A stretch of 41,994 nt of DNA from Frisingicoccus sp009929615 (GTDB taxonomy: Bacteria; Bacillota; Clostridia; Lachnospirales; Lachnospiraceae): contig JAQUXR010000022.1 in the NCBI GenBank assembly GCA_028692275.1, positions 1-41,994 on the forward strand, written 5' to 3'. Under the pieces are notes generated by a model, which worked only from the letters and a program-made list of their open reading frames with translations, had not been told where the DNA came from and searched no databases. Below, piece after piece: positions 4,900 to 11,721 of this stretch. A program made the translations under genes and the position numbers. The first letter of the stretch is position 1. Every line of letters begins with the position of its first letter.

Positions 4900-5161
4900 A
4901 AAATTTTTTGAAATAGTTCGTGCTAAGGCATTTGAGGTGGGTTGCATATTCTTTGTTGATTGTGGCGAGGGCACCGACTTTGAGAATGACGATATGGAAG
5001 GTGAGAATCTTTCTGGTTGGCTCATACCTATGGATAAAGCAGATAGGTTTCAAACGGATTTTGACAGCAATAGGGTGGCGGACGAGTGGGATAGTTTCGA
5101 AGTGTTTATGAGATGGAAAAATGTAGATGGGAAAATAGAAGTTGAATTTGAAAAATGGTAG
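4862..5161 (+). CDS. Probable immunity protein for the 4684 toxin remnant
   Basis: 99 residues from ATG 4862, chosen because AAAGGAGG lies 8 bases before it; a GTG at 4853 sits on the ribosome site itself. Acidic and soluble (MRELRTQEGKKFKKFFEIVR ... DCGEGTDFENDDMEGENLSG ... WDSFEVFMRWKNVDGKIEVE). A strongly acidic protein after a strongly basic toxin tail fits direct charge-complementary inhibition. Family not recognised by name. Confidence 0.6.
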   Translation: MRELRTQEGKKFKKFFEIVRAKAFEVGCIFFVDCGEGTDFENDDMEGENLSGWLIPMDKADRFQTDFDSNRVADEWDSFEVFMRWKNVDGKIEVEFEKW

Positions 5162-5163
5162 AG

Positions 5164-5192
5164 ACCACCAGCCAGCCGGCCGGTGGTTTTTT
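5164..5192 (+). terminator. Intrinsic terminator, recurring array type
   Basis: ACCACC-a-GCC pairs with GGC-c-GGTGGT around AGCC, followed by TTTTTT, two bases after the stop of the 4862 gene. Confidence 0.85.
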
Positions 5193-5210
5193 CATGAAAG
5201 GAGAATCGAT

Positions 5211-5294
5211 ATGGCAAAGAACGACATGGAAGTCATAGAATACAAGATACTTAAGTACCTGTATGAATCACTTAAATCCGGGCATACTAGTTGA
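5211..5294 (+). pseudogene. N-terminal fragment of a YjcQ-like small protein
   Basis: ATG 5211 with AAAGGAG upstream. 27 codons (MAKNDMEVIEYKILKYLYES, then LKSGHTS) end at a TGA created by the first bases of repeat 9. The pattern M.K.D...I.YKILKYLYE.LK.G is what I know from YjcQ-type winged-helix proteins of about 100 residues, so roughly three quarters of the gene is gone. Confidence 0.5.
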
Positions 5295-5325
5295 ACGATG
5301 GGGCGAAAATGGAGCATCATTCAAC
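5290..5325 (+). repeat. Hairpin repeat, copy 9 (CATCATT variant)
   Basis: Standard left arm and loop, right arm CATCATTCAAC. Its first three bases supply the stop codon of the YjcQ-like fragment. Confidence 0.96.
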
Positions 5326-5503
5326 ATGTAACTTGTAAAAGACTGATGCAGTATGAAGAAGGTATATAGCTTAATTTCGTTCAATCCTACATATGAACCA
5401 ATAATTATACTAATGAACAGATTGAATCTTTACCGGTGAGAATAATAGAGATAGTTGTAGAAAACAGACAAAAGTATTAACTTTTCAAAAAAGAGGGTAA
5501 ACC
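5325..5503 (+). other. Gene debris between repeat 9 and the next gene
   Basis: Only short open frames are visible. One of 14 codons (HVTCKRLMQYEEGI, 5325-5369) follows the repeat and could be the end of a small protein, perhaps related to the YjcQ-like fragment. No toxin tail recognised. The stretch ends with the GAGGG ribosome site of the 5504 gene. Confidence 0.35.
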
Positions 5504-5980
5504 ATGGGATTTTTTAAAAGTAGAAAAGGCTCAATCATCAGTGATTATTTTAATTTGCTGGAAAATGTTGCAGGTTTTTCAAAAGGTTATATGTATGAAG
5601 TATCATTGTATATTGACCATTTAGAAATAACTTCTTTGCAAAAGAAGACGGTATTACTGAATTATGAACAGATTACAGATGTTTTCTATGGTGTAGAAAC
5701 TGAATTGAAAGAAAAATCAAAATCAGTAATTGGCAGGGCTGTAATAGGTGGTTTATTGTTCGGTACAGCAGGGGCTGTTGTTGGTGGTATTTCAGGTGAC
5801 GACACCAAGAAAGTTAAAGAACATCATTTTTATTTCATAATCAGTTATACAAATTCAGATAGTGAAGATAGTTATATTCAGTTTGAAGATACAAGGGTAT
5901 ACAGGGGGTTAAAACTTTCTAATAAACTAAAAGAACTATCAAATATACAGAATATGTCAAACACTGATGTTCATTTGTAA
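5504..5980 (+). CDS. Glycine-zipper protein with PH-like domain, unknown function
   Basis: 158 residues, ATG 5504, ribosome site AGAGGGTAAACC (like the leader at 4556-4567). Residues about 25-65 are beta-rich (YMYEVSLYIDHLEITSLQKK ... LLNYEQITDVFYG), as in bacterial PH-like domains. Residues about 78-98 are a glycine zipper (VIGGLLFGTAGAVVGGISG) that could insert in or pack on membranes. The rest is beta-rich again. It is intact and followed by an array-type terminator, so it is probably a cassette gene. An immunity or membrane-protective role is possible but unproven. Confidence 0.6.
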   Translation: MGFFKSRKGSIISDYFNLLENVAGFSKGYMYEVSLYIDHLEITSLQKKTVLLNYEQITDVFYGVETELKEKSKSVIGRAVIGGLLFGTAGAVVGGISGDDTKKVKEHHFYFIISYTNSDSEDSYIQFEDTRVYRGLKLSNKLKELSNIQNMSNTDVHL

Positions 5981-6008
5981 CAGATACAAAGATGAATTCA
6001 ATAAAGTA

Positions 6009-6035
6009 ACCACCAGTCAATTGATTGGTGGTTTT
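6009..6035 (+). terminator. Intrinsic terminator, recurring array type
   Basis: ACCACCAGTCAA pairs with TTGATTGGTGGT (one G-T pair), followed by TTTTC and then TTATGCC, almost the same as the terminator near 4519 and its tail. Confidence 0.85.
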
Positions 6036-6348
6036 CTTATGCCGGGGTGTAAGTTATGAAAGGTGCGATAGTAATTTAAATATAATACTTTGCAATAATA
6101 ACTGCTAGTTTGTAAAAGTAGTTGCAAGCAAAATTGGGCATTTAAAAATGCAATTAAGGAATGTGATGAGGGTGGGAAAGTCCTCCTTTCGGGACAGTAC
6201 TTGTGAGAAAATATATTTAATAAATAGATTTGAAAATGTGAAGTGGATTTCAACGAGAGAAAAAAGATAGAATAAAAGAAGAAATTATGAAAAAATCCAG
6301 TATCAAAAAAGTATTACAACGTATAGAAATCAAAACGGAGGATAAAAA
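6036..6348 (+). other. Degenerate intergenic stretch within the array
   Basis: 313 bases without a supported gene. Just after the terminator there is a start-like sequence (GGGGTG, then ATG at 6056) followed by only seven codons (MKGAIVI) and TAA, which looks like another beheaded gene start. The rest is AT-rich with many stops. A clear ribosome site (CGGAGG, 6337-6342) for the next gene ends the stretch. No hairpin repeat is present here. Confidence 0.4.
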
Positions 6349-6615
6349 ATGAGCAAGGAAAAGAATTTAAGAGACATAAACTACGAGATGAAAAAAGTGA
6401 ATAATAATCTGCAGAGATTGTGTAACATTGGGATGCTGGGCATTCCCTTTGAGATGTTAAAGAAGGCCAGAGAAGAAGGTGATGAAGAAGCTATCATGCT
6501 TGGTAAAATCGGATTGGCGTTAGTTGCTGTATTGCAGGTGATTATCTCTATCTCGAACATTGTGAATATTTATAAGAAAAAAAGAGAAGACGACAGTAAA
6601 GAAGAAGTGGCATAG
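6349..6615 (+). CDS. Small membrane protein, unknown function
   Basis: 88 residues, ATG 6349, ribosome site CGGAGGATAAAAA. Residues 1-50 are charged helix (LRDINYEMKKVNNNLQRLCN ...), residues about 55-75 form one membrane helix (IGLALVAVLQVIISISNIVN), and the tail is strongly charged (KKKREDDSKEE). It ends 17 bases before repeat 10. It resembles the small one-helix proteins that follow in the array only in layout. Confidence 0.55.
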   Translation: MSKEKNLRDINYEMKKVNNNLQRLCNIGMLGIPFEMLKKAREEGDEEAIMLGKIGLALVAVLQVIISISNIVNIYKKKREDDSKEEVA

Positions 6616-6632
6616 GTTATGTTAAATATGGA

Positions 6633-6668
6633 CTTGAACGATGGGGCGAAAATGGAGCATCATTCAAC
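6633..6668 (+). repeat. Hairpin repeat, copy 10 (C-start and CATCATT variant)
   Basis: Combines both variants: the left arm starts with C as in copy 7, and the right arm is CATCATTCAAC as in copies 8 and 9. It is the rightmost copy; none was found further right in the window. Confidence 0.96.
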
Positions 6669-6688
6669 AAAAAAGGAGAGTGGATAAT

Positions 6689-6991
6689 ATGATGTTTTTT
6701 CAAATATTTGTATGGATAATTTTTGGGTGTGGTGTTTATTATTTTTATACCAGTCAGCAACGAAATCAAAAAGAAGCATTGGATAAATTGGTTAAAGAAA
6801 TATATGAAAAACGAAAGAAATCGGAAAAAATAAGAGAAGAAATTGAATGGCAAGGAGCATTAGAAAGGAACAGAAAAATTGCACATATACAATACGATAC
6901 CCATAAATTAACTCGTAAGCAGATTGAAAGATATAAAGCATCTGGTTTATTAGACGAGGACTTGGAAGTAGAAGGTTATGCAATAGATTAA
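6689..6991 (+). CDS. Small membrane-anchored protein (paralogue of 7006-7257)
   Basis: 100 residues from ATG 6689 (a second ATG follows at 6692), ribosome site AAAGGAG at 6672-6678. One N-terminal membrane helix (FFQIFVWIIFGCGVYYFYT), then a highly charged coiled-coil-like stretch (residues 25-65), then LTRKQIERYKASGLLDEDLE. The motif LTR(K/Q)QI..Y...GLLD..L..E is shared with the next protein, so the two arose by duplication. Eight codons after repeat 10 (KKGEWII) could be a toxin stub before it. Confidence 0.6.
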   Translation: MMFFQIFVWIIFGCGVYYFYTSQQRNQKEALDKLVKEIYEKRKKSEKIREEIEWQGALERNRKIAHIQYDTHKLTRKQIERYKASGLLDEDLEVEGYAID

Positions 6992-7005
6992 AGGGAGGCA
7001 GAGCT

Positions 7006-7257
7006 ATGTTTGAATTAATTGTTGGGCTTATGATTATTGTAATATGGGGTTATTGTGCGAATTATAAAAAAATAGAAAGGTCAGAAGATTTAAAGAAACG
7101 GAATGAAGAACATCAGAAACTTGCAAGCGAACAATGGATAAAAGCAACAATTTTAAAACAGTATAGAGGGAATGTATTAACTCGCCAGCAGATTTTGGAT
7201 TATCAGGAAGAAGGCTTATTGGATAAGAACTTGAAAATTGAAGATTGGATTAAGTAA
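7006..7257 (+). CDS. Small membrane-anchored protein (paralogue of 6689-6991)
   Basis: 83 residues, ATG 7006, ribosome site GGGAGG at 6992-6997. N-terminal membrane helix (FELIVGLMIIVIWGYCANY), a charged middle, and the shared C-terminal motif LTRQQILDYQEEGLLDKNLK. It lies 14 bases after its paralogue. Function unknown; a small cytoplasmic-facing anchored protein of this kind could be an immunity protein against a membrane- or cytoplasm-acting toxin. Confidence 0.6.
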   Translation: MFELIVGLMIIVIWGYCANYKKIERSEDLKKRNEEHQKLASEQWIKATILKQYRGNVLTRQQILDYQEEGLLDKNLKIEDWIK

Positions 7258-7267
7258 AGGAGAATGG

Positions 7268-7567
7268 ATGATGTTTGAGACGTTAGGATGGAAATATAGA
7301 TTAGATGAACAAGGGTTAAAATTGAGAGAATCCGTTGAAGCCGGTGGATTAGCAGAAAGTTTGGAAGAAACTATTAAGACATTAAATTTCTTAAAAGAGA
7401 AGTATACTCTTGAGGAAAAATGGATAGAAAAAATTAATTTCTTAATTGAGAAAATACGAGAAGAGGCATTAGGACATAAAGAAGACTTAACGATAGAAAG
7501 TACAGATGAATACATTATTGCATTTTTTAATCTTATGGATGAAATGAGGGTATGGGTGGCGTTATAA
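7268..7567 (+). CDS. Small soluble helical protein, last gene of the array
   Basis: 99 residues from ATG 7268, with AAAGGAG (7256-7262) overlapping the preceding stop. Mostly helical with heptad-like spacing (ESVEAGGLAESLEETIKTLN, then FLKEKYTLEEKWIEKINFLI). It forms one transcription unit with the two paralogous membrane proteins (gaps of 10-14 bases). No family recognised. Confidence 0.55.
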   Translation: MMFETLGWKYRLDEQGLKLRESVEAGGLAESLEETIKTLNFLKEKYTLEEKWIEKINFLIEKIREEALGHKEDLTIESTDEYIIAFFNLMDEMRVWVAL

Positions 7568-7630
7568 AAATGAATAAGTTAAATATATATCAAATATCAC
7601 AAATAAAATTAGGAGAAAATTTAGACAAAC

Positions 7631-7679
7631 TAGGGAGCTGCCATGACTAAAAATAGTCATTCGGCAGCTCCTTGTTTTT
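7631..7679. terminator. Terminator between the array and the M32 carboxypeptidase gene
   Basis: GGAGCTGCC pairs with GGCAGCTCC, with a nested GACT/AGTC, followed by TTGTTTTT. It lies between convergent genes and closes the array transcript. Its sequence is unrelated to the ACCACC/GGTGGT family used inside the array. Confidence 0.85.
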
Positions 7680-9186
7680 AAAGGTTTTTATAGAGGGTTT
7701 CATATTTGTCTTTCAGATACTCGGTATAATATTTAGGATTAAAGCTTTCACCGGTCATATCGTTAAGAATCTCATTGGTGGTTTTTGTTTTTCCAAAGCG
7801 GTGAATATGCTCTTTTAAATAGTCATTAACAGGTTGAAAATTTCCTCTTTCCAGATAGTCATCTAAAGGCATGGCTTCTTTTAAATGAGCATAGATTTGG
7901 GCAGCAATAGCATTGCCTAAGGCATAGGAAGGAAAGTAACCGAAACTGCCGCCGGCCCAGTGGATGTCCTGGAGAATACCTTTGCTGTCCTTTTCGGGAG
8001 TAACGCCGAGATATTCTTCATATTTCTTGTTCCATATTTCAGAGAGTTTATCAATATCTGCATTTTCCTCAAAAATCATTTTTTCTACCTCATAGCGGAC
8101 CATGATGTGAAGAGAGTAAGTCAGCTCGTCGGATTCTGTACGGATGAGGCTTGGACTGGATTTGTTAATGCCGAGAATAAAGTGGTCCAAATCAATATCG
8201 GACAGAGAGTCAGGATAAGTGTCCTTCAGCTTTTGGAAAAGTGGTACCCAAAAAGCAGTACTGCGTCCAAGATTATTTTCAAATAGTCTGGACTGGCCTT
8301 CGTGCATCCCCATAGATGTACCACAGCCTGCCGGCGTACCGGTTAAATCATCAGCAATGTGCATTTCGTAAAGGGCATGGCCACTTTCGTGAATCGTTGA
8401 AAAAATAGCACTTTCAAGGTTATGTTCATCATAAGCAGTTGTGATGCGGACATCCCGGTTGTGTAGATTGGTTGTAAAGGGATGAACGCTTTCCTTCATC
8501 ACGCCCCGCTTAAAGTTGAATCCTACATGTTCAGCCAGCATGCGGTTAAAATCTTTTTGAAGTGCCACTGGATAAAGGCGGTAGTTATAATCTTTGTTGA
8601 TTTTATCCTTTTTTTCAGTAACCATATGAATAATAGGAAGAATATCTTTTTTCAGCGTTTCAAAAAAGTCGTCCAGTTCTTTCATTGTAAAACCTTCTTC
8701 ATAATCATTTAGAAGAAGGTCGTAGGGCTTCATTTTGGATTTGCCTGCTTTCAGGCGGTAGTCAATGAACTTTTTCTGGTAGTTAATAATTTCTTTAAGG
8801 GTTGGTGCAAACTGGCTGTAGTCATCTGCGGCTTTTGCCCGGGACCAGATAGAGGAAGCCCTGGCTGTCAGACCCTGGTAAGCTTTGTATTCTTTTTGAG
8901 GAATGGGTTCCATACTGTCATATTGTTTCTGTAAATCTTTTACGATGGCTTTTTCCTTTGCATCCAGGTCAGTTTCTGAAGACAGCTGCTTTAAAAGTTT
9001 TTTAACATCAGCGTTAATAATAGTTTCATAATATTCGTTGGACAGTGTTTCAATAGCACGTGCGGTCAGTTCGGAAGCATCTTCCGGAGCTTCGGTTTCA
9101 TTGTCCCATTCAAATAAAACAAGGGCAGAATTTAAAGCATAGGCTTTGTCCAGCCATGGGGTGAGTTTTTCAAATATTGGATTCAC
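7678..9186 (-). CDS. M32-family metallocarboxypeptidase
   Basis: 502 residues, the usual length for thermostable carboxypeptidase 1-type enzymes. Zinc site HESGH at residues 266-270 with the third ligand Glu in MHEGQSRLFENNLGRS (about residue 296), and the family sequences HPFTTNLHNRDVRITT and IFSTIHESGHALYE. It removes C-terminal amino acids from peptides in the cytoplasm and has no signal peptide. The start is GTG at 9186, with AGAAAGGA about 15 bases upstream. Monocistronic, convergent with the array. Confidence 0.95.
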   Translation of the reverse strand: MNPIFEKLTPWLDKAYALNSALVLFEWDNETEAPEDASELTARAIETLSNEYYETIINADVKKLLKQLSSETDLDAKEKAIVKDLQKQYDSMEPIPQKEYKAYQGLTARASSIWSRAKAADDYSQFAPTLKEIINYQKKFIDYRLKAGKSKMKPYDLLLNDYEEGFTMKELDDFFETLKKDILPIIHMVTEKKDKINKDYNYRLYPVALQKDFNRMLAEHVGFNFKRGVMKESVHPFTTNLHNRDVRITTAYDEHNLESAIFSTIHESGHALYEMHIADDLTGTPAGCGTSMGMHEGQSRLFENNLGRSTAFWVPLFQKLKDTYPDSLSDIDLDHFILGINKSSPSLIRTESDELTYSLHIMVRYEVEKMIFEENADIDKLSEIWNKKYEEYLGVTPEKDSKGILQDIHWAGGSFGYFPSYALGNAIAAQIYAHLKEAMPLDDYLERGNFQPVNDYLKEHIHRFGKTKTTNEILNDMTGESFNPKYYTEYLKDKYETLYKNL

Positions 9187-9354
9187 GTTATAATCACGAT
9201 TCCTTTCTTCAATTCAAATATCTAGGATTAGTCTAAACAAATTTTATCATAATATGTATGAATAGAACAGAGAAAAGGCATTCTGCATTTAATACAAAGA
9301 TTGGCATTGTGAAATTTGTCTAAAATGCCTATGTCTTTTTTGTTAAAAATAGGT

Positions 9355-9419
9355 TATAATACTATTACAGCGTGTTGTTTGCAAAAGGGATGTATGACCG
9401 GTTGTACAAGCAACACGCT
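9355..9419 (+). promoter_or_regulatory. Candidate promoter and 5'-UTR hairpin upstream of the CarD-like gene
   Basis: A TATAAT box at 9355-9360 with only a weak -35 region (TGTCTT at 9332) is followed by a strong stem: AGCGTGTTG with TTTG (9369-9381) pairs with CAAG and CAACACGCT (9407-9419). The hairpin would lie in the leader about 55 bases before the ATG. No U-run follows, so it is more likely a stability or regulatory structure than a terminator. Confidence 0.5.
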
Positions 9420-9473
9420 TATAACGTTATATTAAGTATAATGGACATTTCGGCAGAGTGAGGTGAATTAGAA

Positions 9474-9980
9474 ATGTTTCAGGTGAATGACATGGTATTG
9501 TATGGAAGCAATGGTGTTTGTGAACTGGTGGATATTGACGAACGGGATTGCGGCGGTAAGTTGGTAAAGTATTATATACTTAAACCGATATATGCTTCGA
9601 ATTCTACAGTTTTTGTGCCGGTGAATAATCCGAAACTCACATCGAAGATGCGGCATGTATTAACTAAAGAAGAGATTACTCAGATGATTCATTCTATTCC
9701 GGACAGTGATCGGGAGTGGATTACAGATGAACGTACCCGTAAGGAGAAGTTCAGAGATATTGTCAGCAGAGCTGATACGTATGAATTAATTCAGTTAATT
9801 GAAGCGTTGCTTAAACATCAGAAAGAGGCAGTTGAACGGGGAAAGAAACTGCATATTGCCGATGAACGGATGTTAAGAGAAGCAGAGAAGATGATATGTG
9901 ATGAATTTGCTTATGTATTAGGAATTGCCCAGGAGGACGTACCTAACTATATTGACAACAGTATTCAGGAACATATTTAA
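9474..9980 (+). CDS. CarD/CdnL-type RNA polymerase-binding regulator
   Basis: 168 residues. Residues 1-65 are the CarD/TRCF RNA polymerase-interaction domain (FQVNDMVLYGSNGVCELVDI ... KYYILKPIYASNSTVFVPV). The remaining helical region (about 75-160) matches the DNA-contacting C-terminal half of CdnL-like proteins. It would bind the polymerase beta subunit and adjust open-complex stability at many promoters. ATG 9474 with GTGAGGTGAAT upstream. Alone on this strand. Confidence 0.88.
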   Translation: MFQVNDMVLYGSNGVCELVDIDERDCGGKLVKYYILKPIYASNSTVFVPVNNPKLTSKMRHVLTKEEITQMIHSIPDSDREWITDERTRKEKFRDIVSRADTYELIQLIEALLKHQKEAVERGKKLHIADERMLREAEKMICDEFAYVLGIAQEDVPNYIDNSIQEHI

Positions 9981-9983
9981 TAG

Positions 9984-10019
9984 AAAAAAGAAGGGGTGAA
10001 CATTTTGTTCATCCCTTCT
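9984..10019 (-). terminator. Terminator of the ABC transporter operon
   Basis: AGAAGGGGTGAAC pairs with GTTCATCCCTTCT. On the - strand it is followed by TTTTTT (AAAAAA at 9984-9989), just beyond the stop of the ATPase gene. It may also help stop the convergent CarD-like transcript. Confidence 0.8.
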
Positions 10020-10025
10020 CTAGTG

Positions 10026-10805
10026 TTATAAAGAATTGCCATATTCAAGACTGATTTCATTGAATTTATTAAGAATCTCCGATAATGGGAGGTTCTTTTT
10101 TTCTTCTCCGGAAACATCGATAATTGCATGGCCCTGATGCATCATAATCAGCCGGTTGCCATATTGAAGGGCAAACTTCAAATTATGGGTGACCATTAAT
10201 GTGGTCAGATTCTTTTCTGTAACAAGACGGTCCGTTAATTCCATAATGTTATCTGCGGTTTTTGGGTCCAGAGCTGCCGTGTGTTCATCTAGAATCATCA
10301 ATGACGTTGGTGTCAGTGTGGAGGTGAGCATAGCTAAGGCCTGACGCTGCCCGCCGGAAAGAGAACCGACTTTATCATGGATACGGTTTTCAAGACCGAG
10401 CTTTAAAGTTTCCAGCAAGGTTTTGTATTCATCAATCTTGCTGCGTTTAATTCCAAGTCCAAGATTATAAGGTTTACCTTTATTATCCGCCAGTGCAATA
10501 TTTTCCAGAATGCTGAAAGAAGGGCAGGAGCCTTTAGAAGGGTCCTGATATACTCTGGAAATAAATTCCGAGCGGCGGTATTCTTTCACTTTAGAGATAT
10601 CTTTAGAATCTTTAATAATCTGTCCTTTATCCGGTGCAAGGCTGCCGCAGAGCAGATTCAGCATGGTCGTCTTGCCGGAACCGTTGCTTCCGATGACGGC
10701 AACGAAATCATTGTCATTGATGGAAAGGTTAAAGTCCGTAAAGAGAATAGATTCATTTACTGTCCCAGGCTCGAACGTTTTATAAATATGACTTAATTCA
10801 ATCAT
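10026..10805 (-). CDS. ABC transporter ATP-binding protein (ABC_sub_bind-type importer)
   Basis: 259 residues with Walker A GSNGSGKTT (about 39-47), signature LSGGQRQALAM, Walker B TSLMILDEH and the switch His in TLMVTHN. It is the last gene of a three-gene operon and overlaps the permease stop by 4 bases. It powers uptake of the ligand bound by the lipoprotein encoded at 11722. Related systems import tryptophan, tyrosine or other small molecules; the substrate cannot be told from the sequence. Confidence 0.93.
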   Translation of the reverse strand: MIELSHIYKTFEPGTVNESILFTDFNLSINDNDFVAVIGSNGSGKTTMLNLLCGSLAPDKGQIIKDSKDISKVKEYRRSEFISRVYQDPSKGSCPSFSILENIALADNKGKPYNLGLGIKRSKIDEYKTLLETLKLGLENRIHDKVGSLSGGQRQALAMLTSTLTPTSLMILDEHTAALDPKTADNIMELTDRLVTEKNLTTLMVTHNLKFALQYGNRLIMMHQGHAIIDVSGEEKKNLPLSEILNKFNEISLEYGNSL

Positions 10806-11698
10806 TTATGTGAGCCTCCTTTCGCATCCATGGCCCGCCGTGAAACAAGGGCAACAAGGAAAATTAAAGTCATGAGAAGTTTCAGGTTGTTTGGATTGAT
10901 ACCCATATTAATGGCCAGTGAAAGGCAGCCACGGTAAATAATGGCTCCGAGAATAACAATCAATGTCGGCTTGATAAAAGGTATTTTACCAAAAAGGGCC
11001 ATTCCAATAATAACCGAGGCAACACCCATAACGAGCATACCGGTTCCCATGGATATTTCAAAATAACGCTGCTGCTGACAGAGTACGGAACCTGCAGTAG
11101 CTACGAGACCATTGGCAATCATCAGACCGACGATTTTTACCTTGCCGGAATCCTTTGCAAGGGATGTGACCATGACTTCATTATCACCGGTGGCACGTAA
11201 AAGCATACCGGAACGGGTCTTTAAGTACCAGTCTAATAACAGCTTTAACAGAATTGCCAGGATAAAGATAATAATTAATGGCACATATCTGGAAATAGAT
11301 TCCGGAAACAGAGTTGCCAGCCCACTGTTAAAAATAGTAGAGGCCTTTGTAATAGAAAGAAGAGCAGTACCGCCTACAATCATTAAATTAACAGAATAGA
11401 GGGCGGTGCTGGTTAATATACCGGAGAGCAAATCTGTAATCTGCAGTTTCACATGAAAAATTCCGGTAACGAGACCTGCTATAGCACCGCAGGCAAAAGC
11501 GACAATCAAAGCCAGCCATGGGTTAAAACCAAGACTCAGAAGAATGGCAGTAACAGCAGCACCAAGAGGGAAAGTTCCATCTACTGATAAATCCGGAAAA
11601 TTCAGAATACAGTAGGTGATATAAATTCCGAGGGCCATAATACCATAGATAAGTCCCTGCTCTAATATACCACGGATGATTGAAATAATAATGTCCAC
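10802..11698 (-). CDS. ABC transporter permease
   Basis: 298 residues with about eight hydrophobic segments and the branched-chain-type permease pattern (YGIMALGIYITYCILNFPDL SVDGTFPLGAA near the start; the FPDLSVDG motif is typical of this group). Membrane component of the importer, encoded between the binding protein and the ATPase. ATG at 11698 with AGGAGGAA upstream. Confidence 0.92.
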   Translation of the reverse strand: MDIIISIIRGILEQGLIYGIMALGIYITYCILNFPDLSVDGTFPLGAAVTAILLSLGFNPWLALIVAFACGAIAGLVTGIFHVKLQITDLLSGILTSTALYSVNLMIVGGTALLSITKASTIFNSGLATLFPESISRYVPLIIIFILAILLKLLLDWYLKTRSGMLLRATGDNEVMVTSLAKDSGKVKIVGLMIANGLVATAGSVLCQQQRYFEISMGTGMLVMGVASVIIGMALFGKIPFIKPTLIVILGAIIYRGCLSLAINMGINPNNLKLLMTLIFLVALVSRRAMDAKGGSHK

Positions 11699-11721
11699 GC
11701 TTTTGTTCCTCCTAAAATAAT

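Noticed and set aside
388..6668. CRISPR array
   Set aside because: The repeats are 36 nt and palindromic, which is CRISPR-like, but the intervals are 339-1426 bp and contain genes and terminators. No cas genes are present.
388..6668. Insertion-sequence or MITE family as the sole explanation
   Set aside because: Copies are too short to have internal sequence plus terminal repeats, all face the same way, show no consistent target duplication, and stand at joints between unrelated gene halves. A mobile palindrome remains possible but does not by itself explain the toxin-tail pattern.
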